From IMG/VR virus record IMGVR_UViG_3300002143_000153, positions 1 to 64,000 of that record: 64,000 nt of DNA; one strand, given 5' to 3'. The stretch comes from a virus. The notes beneath the pieces are model-generated. The model did not search any database, had not been told where the DNA came from, and worked only from the letters and a program-made list of their open reading frames with translations. The stretch's first letter is position 1. Each line of letters starts with the position of its first letter. The translations under genes were made by a program, and so were the position numbers. This document shows, in pieces, positions 11,001 through 17,781 of the stretch.

Positions 11001-11108
11001 AAGTTTAGACACTATTATAATAAAGTTCTTTTGAGAAGACATAAATCTGGAAATAGAAAAATGCTTCTTAAATTAGTAAACACAAAACTTAATTTATCAT
11101 TTAGATAA
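5040..11108 (+). CDS. Tail stabilisation / muzzle protein with embedded vWA domain
   Basis: 2,022 aa. The N-terminal ~350 residues (SSVDTRVFLKGMVKDMNA, SWSHARNAANNSVDGDLGL, then beta strands) are the tail-stabilisation region typical of crAss-like phages, which forms the muzzle closing the short tail. Residues ~680-840 contain long hydrophobic, Gly/Ala-rich stretches. Residues ~1510-1690 form a von Willebrand A-like domain with a MIDAS DxSxS at 1519-1523 and a later TNGDT. It is bracketed by Cys-rich CPPGY/CPEGY segments, and a long Cys-rich region follows (~1715-1800). The C-terminus is basic. It follows the tube gene by 4 nt and its last base is shared with the next ATG. The muzzle assignment is strong by position and N-terminus; the vWA domain may mediate metal-dependent contact with a host receptor or fibre (inference). 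Confidence 0.85.
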   Translation: MAKKNSSSQNNGSSFQNTSSVDTRVFLKGMVKDMNASYQAKESWSHARNAANNSVDGDLGLIGNEPANLACAKVPYTIIGAIHTYSDQWVLYSTDDVNSEIGLFDDSKCEYITLVNDPCLNFNKKHLIVGAAKENFDCTWQTYWDDGNNPSRTLNINDIPWKQVCTDENNVVLPGPPNYNSVGCITCVDTTDLDCEKIRIAPLVDTPCITLNKGESGGQLRNGSYQVFIAYTVNEQKVTDYIGVSNIQPLFDHNDLSGSLKITVSNLDKEFEYYELVIFSNNQNQSVAKRIGLYSTEQTDIEIDYIDQSLITVPLQLIPLRSPAYEKSDSMYVVNDYLIRQGPTEQFDFNYQSLANKIRAKWLVAEYPAAYYYKGGNKTSFMRDEQYSFFIRWIYNTGERSSSYHIPGRAPKINGRNQFGKIVDETAVNIGTDSLANDEMNFQIYNTATETATGLVKPTGDGGIIIAKGDMAYWQSSEKYPATRPDIWGNLCGKYIRHHKMPTEEISANLQISTTNGTTIRLLGVEFENIAPPLDNNGDLITNIVGYEILRGSREGNKSILAKGIFRNMRTYNIPDGGQTLGNTTGLYPNYPYNDLRPDVYFHDGNADPDTHRTDGCNTFFESVRDYKPLTGYKKDYFTFHSPELMFRRPFLSAYETRIYGELDGQSVGHFIKSENHPQNKLLRNSAAVLGGAIGIGYAINQVQGTRQFNYNGPKLAAPFPLGVDPVSYGLALITLNAVGVATTVVDTVLDVLLSEAADIASIVDGGTFAFASTQGKAISDFALGGTPGMIGGSKDEIYTFDNPTSNLPKIFKLILGVAIGAVNIGIGAQEIIDLIYNQADEDDFAFKYNSHGFYDQFTTRGINKRFRTKNKSSNFIKNTFQEFEGYKVNNLFRPMTVAIATEQTLEDPTIVDKSRYTIGGDADNDFGNTYLRNPDQEQTKNISVIYGALKYNFKNQYGQLDGIKQIQMRGCVELIDVKRKQDKFVSSPIFSGDVYINRYTEKTIMPIFADFLNGQPNQYVYDYLSRVNIPYPRFWMDTRTFDATALGRDITTLGFFSGGDSLPNDLFYLDRGNTSCNHKVLGNILPNIGDKTDLNKIFSMTTAYMYTHVNGVQDFFVESEYNLAHRDWKDEPKGRHYDAYEYTNVDDLFHADIIKEGNLYNYDLSLSITKTISQVTSFGNVQPRDYDPLVAENCYQYYPKRLIYSLQAQKEAKKDFWKVFLADNYKDFKNKVNVIKPINKSGAIIFFPYQSPQMFQGVDQLETDLGTKITLGDGGLFSQAFQNVANSDLSNEYGSSESARSVVNTPAGIFYLSQAQGKVFNMSNQLDNIANAGMKWWFNKYLPSTLIRQYPDLEFSKLSDNPVIGIGCQTIYDSNDDIVYFMKKDFSVKEEFKTNINFEDDQFVLRRTVNSRPIPLVIGDSNYFDSTSWTVSYDPKAKAWISFHDWFPELSLPSINHFLTTNTVTTDIPYCPPGYTFNPETKQCENIKREIIPAKTTVHEILSSINGDCLLDIVIAMDDSASVNSNNIFQAQKDFVQSFLTSSVIANGMSAGDIQVGFTRFNSQTTSSMNPNGYSMSNTVTPAQVDLYYTPAGGFFTEICDGMTQADIKIKDVNNSQLLSRTGDPNFKSILIVITNGDTTECQGIPSGSNPSFPTFGCNQILGQPNYEIYGVFCSPTTPTLNAGALDIMNAITCGTPERQLIIVSNGGYAENDPGFVAREFSETICPGDCNCPEGYTLVYKNQNGYYTDSYGLCDPNNPPICRKVECECVGNCTPIETSGGCAGYTVYDIGDPAYINPQPLLCNCFTGKTTAPSYELSGLWRHNYRCDLYSNYYDVDYPWEVEIIENTGQEVTTLRSVEYQLESYVYKGDLHHGCADDRWHDLDFNFDESIIHNSEQVSGLLRLELNPKEDPYGMLQYPIIGAADMRILYSKEEQKYRFNQFWDATEDRGEFSAAERSIFITQLNGYIRDLNAANLNYNKDPFQHKKFRHYYNKVLLRRHKSGNRKMLLKLVNTKLNLSFR

Positions 11109-14100
11109 TGTATAAAAAATTTCAACAGCAAGAATCAAGAGGTTTACCTGGGGGACCTAATGAAATGTTTAGTTATGTAACAGGTGTATTCTCTATGGAT
11201 GGCTATAAGAGTGACTCACCGGATGTAAACAATCCTTATAATATTATACCTTCTGGTAATATAACAATGAAGGGTGTAGACTTTCCTGTTCATGGTACAG
11301 ACAACTATGGAAATCAAAAGATGATGTATCCAGGAAATGATTATAAGTTTCCTGGGGACATGGTGTTTGAAACACCTATGGCTCAAAATGGTATTGAAGT
11401 ACCTAAAAGACAAGGTGCTAGAAAAAATCCAGATGGTACTGAGTCTACTCATCTTATGGCTACTGAAACTTTAGATGGTAAAAATTGGGTTTCATTTCCA
11501 ACATTATTTCAAGATCCTGATGGTACTTGGATTGATATGTCTGATAAGCCATGGGAAGAAGCTTATGAAGAAGCTAAGAAGAGAGGTGAACTTATAGATT
11601 TTGGTACAGACAAAGAAGCTGCAATTAAGTTTGGGGAAGGTTCTTGGAAACCTAAGATGAAACGTGGTGGTGCACTGTTGAATAAAACTATGAAATGTAA
11701 CAACTGCGGTTGGTCATGGAAAGCTGCTGATGGTGGAGCTGATGTTAATACTTGTCACAAATGTGGAGGTGAAGCTTTAATCAAAGCTCAACCAGGTGTA
11801 GAATTAACAAGAAACGGTAGACTTCAATACGATAAACCTGATCCAAACGCTACATACAAGTCACCTTCTTATGAAGAATATTCTAATTTAGTAAATAAAG
11901 AAAAAACCAAAAAGGTTGAAACAATTGCTGATAGACAAAAATTAGAAAAACAAATATCAAATTATAATATTAGAGGAGAAATAACAACAGATGGTTCAGG
12001 TCAAAAATTTCAAAAACAACAAAAATTAGCAAAAGATAAACAAGGTAATTTAGTTATAAATGAGTATTTAATTAAAGTTGATGATAAACCTCTTGCTTTT
12101 AATGATTCTGGAAATAGTCCTATAAATAGAGCATTAGCTTATCCCTATGTATACGCTAGTGAAAGAACAGGAACTACTGACTTTTTTAAAGGTGATCCTG
12201 CTTATGATGCAGCTAGTAAACAAGGATTAGGCGCTTCTATGATGGATGGTTTATCTTTAATGTCTCCCTATGCTTGGGATTATTCTTTAGGTAAGGTAGG
12301 AACTAATAATCAAAGTGCTTATTCAAGTGGTGATGAATTTATTACAGACATTGCTTTATCTGGTCCTGCATCATTAGCCGGTAACTTAGTTAAAAAAGGA
12401 ATTAAACCTGTAGCTAAAGAAATACCTTCGCTTATGAATAAAGGTAGAGGTATGTTAGATAATGCAGCAGAATATGTTGTTAATCAAAGACCTGCTTCTG
12501 GTAATAATTTTGATTTAGAAAAACTTAGAAACATATATCATAATTCTCAAAGATATTTAGAACCTCAAGAATCAAGATTTTTACATAAAAAAGGTTATGG
12601 TAAACAATCCCAATATAGAAATAGGTATGATGGTACCACTGTTACAGATGAACAAGTAGATGAATTCTGGAGAATTAGAGATGCTAATCAAAATCAATTA
12701 TCACAAATACAATTAGATTTAAGAAGACATGCTCAATATGATGCAGATTTATTAGCTGATGATTATCAAAATCTTATTGCTGGAAGACCTGCTGTTAACT
12801 ATCCTAATTTAGATATAACATCTAATGAATTGCAACAACATATGTTAACTCAGCGTGAACAATACCTAAATACTCAAAGAACATGGCAAACTTTACAAAA
12901 TACACCTCAAACCCCTCTTAAACCAAAAACTCCTATTAATAAATCGGGTTTAACTAAAGATGAAGTATTACAAAAAGCATCACCTAAAGATAAAGATGGT
13001 ATTTCTAAAATGTCTGAAGCTGAATTTGAAAACACTGTTCTTAAACCTAATGGAGAAATAACCCCTTATTATTCGGGTTCTTTGGAAAAACAATTTAGCG
13101 GTTCTCAAAATGTAACGGCTTTATCTCCAAAACAATATACAGATGAATTTAATTCAAGATTAGATTTATTAAATGATATTATTGCTCAAAAAAATAAATC
13201 AGGTGTAGAATATAGAGTTAAGGGTTTAGATGAAAACGGTAGATTAACTTTTTATACACCTGAGCAATCTATACCTGCAAAATTAACAAATGACCAAAAA
13301 GCAACTATTAAAGCATTTAATAAAGATCCTAAAGATTATCTTATAAATCAAGCTGGTTTAGAACAAAAAGGAAATAAATTTAGATTACCTTGGGGATCAG
13401 GAAGCTGGGGTACTGAATTTAATAGTATAGAAGAAGCTATTGAACTTGCAAGAAATGAAATGAAACCTTTTACTAAACCAAAAGTAATATCTGGAGAATC
13501 AACTTGGAGAACTACATTAAATCCTGGCCAATGGAGAGGTGACGTTGAGGATATAGCAAATACAGAATACTTTAGAAGTATTCCTGGTTTAGAAATGTAT
13601 GATACTACGCCTGGAGTATTTGCAGATAATGTAGCAAGAAAAGGTACAGGTGCTTATGAATCTATAAATGAATATCTTAAAGCATTAAATTTAGGTAGAG
13701 TAAAACCAGGATTTAATTCTCAAACTGAATTTTCAAGAGGAGCTTGGGAAAACTTTATTAAATCAGGAAGAGGTGTAGGATTTTATGCTAATCCAAGAAC
13801 TGTATATGGTACTATGAAAACGGCAATACCGTTAACAGGTGTTGGACTTGGAGCATATTCATTATCAGATCCTAATTTTAAATCACCGTTAAATCAAAAA
13901 CAATATGGTGGTGAAGAAACAAATCCATCATTTGATTCTTGGTATTCAAGATATGCTAAAGCTACAGATAATTCTACTAACCCATATGATAAAGAACATT
14001 ACTATGATTATGAATCATTCTTTAATGATAACATAAGTAAACCTGAAAATTTATATCCATTAGATACAAGGGATTGGCATCTGTCTTCTAAATATAAAAA

Positions 14101-15973
14101 AGAGGGTCACCCAAGATTATATGAATATCCTGATGGCACATATGGTGAAAACTATATAGAAGGTGCTAAAGACACAAGAGAGTTTCAAAAAGGTGGTAAT
14201 GTAAGATACACAAGTAATCCTAATGATAGAGGTATAAAAGCTTATGCTGATAGTTTAGATTTGTATAATGAGTATATGGATTTTTACAACCAAGCATTAA
14301 ATACAAATGCAGGAACAAGAGAGCAAGTAGCAAGAAGGTATGGGATTCAAGCTGTTCCTAATAGAAATAATTTATTTAATTTGACTGGATATGATCCAAA
14401 TCTAGTTTTTTCAGATAATAGTTTAACTCATGGTCCTATAGCGGCTTATCCAAATAATAATAGCGTAAACCCAAATATTTTACCCATCGCTGCTAGAAGT
14501 TATTCAGATGTAGATAACGCATTAATTTCTCCTTTTTTAGCAGAGTATAAAAAACCAGTACAACGAGTAAAATACCGTGATCCTGAAATAGTGGCAAAAC
14601 AAAAAGAACTAATTGCCGCAGGTTATGATATAGGTGCAGCAGATGGTATTTGGGGTCCTAAATCTCAAGCTGCTTGGGAACAGACACAAAAAGAAATTGT
14701 TAACTTAAAACCTAATGTTGTTGAACCTACAACTAAAAAAGAATATTCTAGATTTGTAAATATACATGGGAAAAATTATGGCTTTAATAATCAAGAAGAA
14801 TTTTTTAATATAGCAAAAAGTAAAAATATGCCTAAAGGTTGGGCAGAAGCTAATGTTCCAAAAAATTTAGAGTTTCAAAAAGGTGGTGAATATAAAGTTA
14901 AAACAGGAGATACTTTTTATGGTATTGCTAGTAAAAATAAAATAACAAAACAAGCGTTACTAAAAGCTAATCCCGGATTAGATATACAAAATCTTAAATT
15001 AAATCAATTAATTAAACTTCCTACACCACCACCTGCACCAAAACCTGTAGCAGAACCTGTAAAACCAAAACCTCAAGAAACAGCATGGAGTGATTATATC
15101 AATCCTATGAACTGGGGTGTAACTGATAGAGATGATGATGGTACTTTTAGACAAGCATTTAGAGCAGCAAGAGTTGATGGTGACGATGAGTTTATGTGGT
15201 ATGGTAAAAGATATACTACAGATCTTGTAGAAAAAGAAATTAAAAAAGAAACTACAAATGTACCTTTAAAACCAAGTAGTTTTTTACCAACATATTTTAA
15301 TGATATTAAACAAATTGAAAATGCTGAAAAGAAAGGTTGGGATTCTGAAAAACAAAAATGGTTTCCTTATGAATCTTTTGAAGATCCTAAAAGTTTTGAT
15401 ATAGGTTATGGTCATAAAATAAAAACAGGTGAAGATTATTCAAAAGGACTTACAGAAAAAGAAATTTTAGCATTAATAAAAAAAGATTTTAATGAACATG
15501 AAAAATTAGCTGCACATTATATTAATAAAACACATGGTGCTAATACTTGGGCTAATTTAAATTCTTATCAAAAAACATTATTAACAGATACACAATATAA
15601 TGTAGGAAGTCTTGGAGAATTTCCAAGTTTTTCAAAAGGTGTAGTTAATAATGATAAAGAAACTATGTTGAAAGAATACAAAAGATACACTGATGGTAAA
15701 CCATTAGGTAGAAACAAATGGATTCTAGAAACAATAAATGATTATATAGAAAGTGATCAATTCCAACCTATTAAAAAACAAGCTGGTGGTGAAACAGAAA
15801 TGCTTTCTATGTATTCAGATTACATGATGGGTAAATATGATGGCACAGACACGGAAGAAGTTGGTAAAAAGATATATGATAAAATGAATAGACTTTATTA
15901 TAAACAAGCAAAACAAGCAGGAGTAACTGTTCCTAATTATATAATGACTAATATTATTAGGCAAACAGCATAA
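11108..15973 (+). CDS. Multidomain virion protein: zinc ribbon, PG-binding, LysM and lysozyme
   Basis: 1,621 aa. In order: residues ~96-182, a compact domain with THLMATET and FPTLFQDPDGTW; a four-Cys zinc ribbon (C197, C200, C216, C219, with GWSWKAADGG between); a long low-complexity middle; a peptidoglycan-binding repeat at ~1157-1197 (AAGYDIGAADGIWGPKS); LysM at ~1262-1305 (YKVKTGDTFYGIA); and a GH24/T4-type lysozyme at ~1390-1560 (KQIENAEKKGW, FDIGYGH, TDTQYNVG). Five GG motifs (ends at residues 188, 935, 1030, 1260, 1561) fall near domain borders. It overlaps the muzzle gene by 1 nt. Likely a virion-carried wall-degrading protein released during entry; it could also contribute to lysis. 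The lysozyme, LysM and zinc-ribbon calls are well supported, the rest is inference. Confidence 0.85.
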   Translation: MYKKFQQQESRGLPGGPNEMFSYVTGVFSMDGYKSDSPDVNNPYNIIPSGNITMKGVDFPVHGTDNYGNQKMMYPGNDYKFPGDMVFETPMAQNGIEVPKRQGARKNPDGTESTHLMATETLDGKNWVSFPTLFQDPDGTWIDMSDKPWEEAYEEAKKRGELIDFGTDKEAAIKFGEGSWKPKMKRGGALLNKTMKCNNCGWSWKAADGGADVNTCHKCGGEALIKAQPGVELTRNGRLQYDKPDPNATYKSPSYEEYSNLVNKEKTKKVETIADRQKLEKQISNYNIRGEITTDGSGQKFQKQQKLAKDKQGNLVINEYLIKVDDKPLAFNDSGNSPINRALAYPYVYASERTGTTDFFKGDPAYDAASKQGLGASMMDGLSLMSPYAWDYSLGKVGTNNQSAYSSGDEFITDIALSGPASLAGNLVKKGIKPVAKEIPSLMNKGRGMLDNAAEYVVNQRPASGNNFDLEKLRNIYHNSQRYLEPQESRFLHKKGYGKQSQYRNRYDGTTVTDEQVDEFWRIRDANQNQLSQIQLDLRRHAQYDADLLADDYQNLIAGRPAVNYPNLDITSNELQQHMLTQREQYLNTQRTWQTLQNTPQTPLKPKTPINKSGLTKDEVLQKASPKDKDGISKMSEAEFENTVLKPNGEITPYYSGSLEKQFSGSQNVTALSPKQYTDEFNSRLDLLNDIIAQKNKSGVEYRVKGLDENGRLTFYTPEQSIPAKLTNDQKATIKAFNKDPKDYLINQAGLEQKGNKFRLPWGSGSWGTEFNSIEEAIELARNEMKPFTKPKVISGESTWRTTLNPGQWRGDVEDIANTEYFRSIPGLEMYDTTPGVFADNVARKGTGAYESINEYLKALNLGRVKPGFNSQTEFSRGAWENFIKSGRGVGFYANPRTVYGTMKTAIPLTGVGLGAYSLSDPNFKSPLNQKQYGGEETNPSFDSWYSRYAKATDNSTNPYDKEHYYDYESFFNDNISKPENLYPLDTRDWHLSSKYKKEGHPRLYEYPDGTYGENYIEGAKDTREFQKGGNVRYTSNPNDRGIKAYADSLDLYNEYMDFYNQALNTNAGTREQVARRYGIQAVPNRNNLFNLTGYDPNLVFSDNSLTHGPIAAYPNNNSVNPNILPIAARSYSDVDNALISPFLAEYKKPVQRVKYRDPEIVAKQKELIAAGYDIGAADGIWGPKSQAAWEQTQKEIVNLKPNVVEPTTKKEYSRFVNIHGKNYGFNNQEEFFNIAKSKNMPKGWAEANVPKNLEFQKGGEYKVKTGDTFYGIASKNKITKQALLKANPGLDIQNLKLNQLIKLPTPPPAPKPVAEPVKPKPQETAWSDYINPMNWGVTDRDDDGTFRQAFRAARVDGDDEFMWYGKRYTTDLVEKEIKKETTNVPLKPSSFLPTYFNDIKQIENAEKKGWDSEKQKWFPYESFEDPKSFDIGYGHKIKTGEDYSKGLTEKEILALIKKDFNEHEKLAAHYINKTHGANTWANLNSYQKTLLTDTQYNVGSLGEFPSFSKGVVNNDKETMLKEYKRYTDGKPLGRNKWILETINDYIESDQFQPIKKQAGGETEMLSMYSDYMMGKYDGTDTEEVGKKIYDKMNRLYYKQAKQAGVTVPNYIMTNIIRQTA

Positions 15974-15979
15974 TTTTTA

Positions 15980-15994
15980 GTATATTAATAGTGT
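15980..15994 (+). promoter_or_regulatory. Phage promoter-like motif, copy B (GTATATTAATAGTGT)
   Basis: An exact 15-nt match, in the opposite orientation, to the copy at 48193-48207. It lies in the short gap between the 1,621-aa and 593-aa protein genes and ends 3 nt before the ATG at 15998. It would give an internal promoter for the cargo genes with an almost leaderless mRNA. Confidence 0.55.
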
Positions 15995-15997
15995 ATC

Positions 15998-17779
15998 ATG
16001 AAGTCAAGAAAATTAAATAAAACACCAATGTATCAAGAAGGTGGCTCTTTAAATAAGGCATCTTCAAACATTGCTGTTGAAGAACTTGTACGTGAAGTAC
16101 AACAAAGAATAGAATCAGGAGAACCTCCTGAACAAGTGCTTTTATCTTTCTTACAAGAAGGTGTAGCACAAGAACAATTGGGTATTGCTTTTGAAAATCT
16201 TGGTTATGACCCAGCTGCATTTACAGATTTAATGATGGGTGCAGAACAAATGGTTCAAGCTCAACAGCAGCAACAACAACCTCAACAAAGCATGATACCT
16301 GAAAATCCTATACCACAAGGATTTGAAGCTCCTGAAGGTGAACAACCTATAATGCAAAGAGGTGGTTCTACACCTTTATATTTACCACCTATTCCAAGAA
16401 AAGGTAACATAGCAAATGCAGCTTATTGGCTTAATGATGCTATTGGAACTGGTATGGATACTGTAAATAATTGGGATACTGATAAAGCTAAGTATAAAGA
16501 AAAACAATTATCTAATAGATCTTATGAAGTTGATTTTAAAGGTAATGATTTAAAAAATTATGTACCTACTTGGGAAAATTTAGCTTCAGGTAAAATAGAT
16601 ACAAAGAAAGAATTTGAAGATAAAGTAAAGCAGTATAGCAGGCTTAGTTTTGATCCGGGTACAAATCAGTATGCAAATGATTTAATGTGGTCTGAAAACC
16701 AGGTTAAAACGCGTTCTGAAGATCAACTTAAAGGTACAACATCACTAAAAGATTTTATGTCTAATGTATCTGGTTATAGTCAAGAAGATAAAGATATATT
16801 AAGAAGTGCAACTCAGGCACCTAAAGATACAATATTAGGTTATGATGATAATGGTTATCTTGTATCAAAAGATGCAAGTAGTCTTACACCATCTCAACGT
16901 GAAGAAGAAACTAATATTTATAAGGATATACAATTAGGTAAAAGAAAAATAAATAATTCTCAAACACCAAGTCAATCTAATACACCTATATTTGAAATAC
17001 CTGAACGGAATATGCTGCAAGCACCTTCTTCAAATTATGAGTTTAGATACGGTGGTGATTTACCAAAAGCTGAATTTGGACCACCTCATTTATTTAATCA
17101 AAATCAAACTAAAAAACCTACATTTCAAGAATGGGTTTTAGAAGATCCTGTAACAAGAGGTACTGCATCAAGTAAAGATGAATATAATAAATTATATCCT
17201 GAAACTTTTGATTTTTCAGGTCCAACAGATAATTCACTTTCAATGAGTGATCCTGAAGTTACAAGAAAAAGAACTTTAGGAAATGCTTATAATCAAGTAG
17301 AAACTTTTATAAAAGATAATCCTGGAATGAAAGCTTTTGGTGATATATCAAACGGTCTTGTTATGGGTGCAAATCTTGCAAATGAATTTTTTCAACAGAA
17401 CAAGTTTGATGACTATAAAAATGATTTTAGAAATAGTACAATAGCTGATAAAACATATTCTACTAATACACCTCCAGATGCAAGAGGTAATTGGGATCAG
17501 TATGGTTTTACAAATGTTCAAAAATTTACACCTAATATGTCTCAAGCAATGTATGGTAGTGAAATGTATAAGGCTGGTGGTGCGTTTGAACCACACATGA
17601 TGTATGATCCTAGAACTAAAGAAAGTTATAATGCTAATCAAAAAGAAGATCATTTAAGAATGGCTGAGATGGGTTATTTGCATCAAAATGAAATGTATCA
17701 AGAAGGTGGTGAAATGGAAGTTGATAACGATACTCTTATGGCATTAATAGCTGCAGGAGCAGATTTAGAAATATTATAA
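15998..17779 (+). CDS. Cargo-type virion protein with repeated GG motifs
   Basis: 593 aa, Gln/Asn/Pro-rich with no enzyme motif. Five GG motifs stand out: YQEGG (end at residue 16), MQRGG (123), FRYGG (353), YKAGG (528) and YQEGG (571). FRYGG runs straight into DLPKAEFG, and a similar LPKA element occurs in the next protein. A Gln tract covers ~88-97. The C-terminus (DNDTLMALIAAGADLEIL) is a predicted amphipathic helix. The gene is 2 nt before the next one and follows a promoter-like motif. In crAss-like phages the genes between muzzle and RNA polymerase encode proteins packed in the capsid and ejected with DNA; I assign this one by position and motif content. Confidence 0.65.
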   Translation: MKSRKLNKTPMYQEGGSLNKASSNIAVEELVREVQQRIESGEPPEQVLLSFLQEGVAQEQLGIAFENLGYDPAAFTDLMMGAEQMVQAQQQQQQPQQSMIPENPIPQGFEAPEGEQPIMQRGGSTPLYLPPIPRKGNIANAAYWLNDAIGTGMDTVNNWDTDKAKYKEKQLSNRSYEVDFKGNDLKNYVPTWENLASGKIDTKKEFEDKVKQYSRLSFDPGTNQYANDLMWSENQVKTRSEDQLKGTTSLKDFMSNVSGYSQEDKDILRSATQAPKDTILGYDDNGYLVSKDASSLTPSQREEETNIYKDIQLGKRKINNSQTPSQSNTPIFEIPERNMLQAPSSNYEFRYGGDLPKAEFGPPHLFNQNQTKKPTFQEWVLEDPVTRGTASSKDEYNKLYPETFDFSGPTDNSLSMSDPEVTRKRTLGNAYNQVETFIKDNPGMKAFGDISNGLVMGANLANEFFQQNKFDDYKNDFRNSTIADKTYSTNTPPDARGNWDQYGFTNVQKFTPNMSQAMYGSEMYKAGGAFEPHMMYDPRTKESYNANQKEDHLRMAEMGYLHQNEMYQEGGEMEVDNDTLMALIAAGADLEIL

Positions 17780-17781
17780 TA

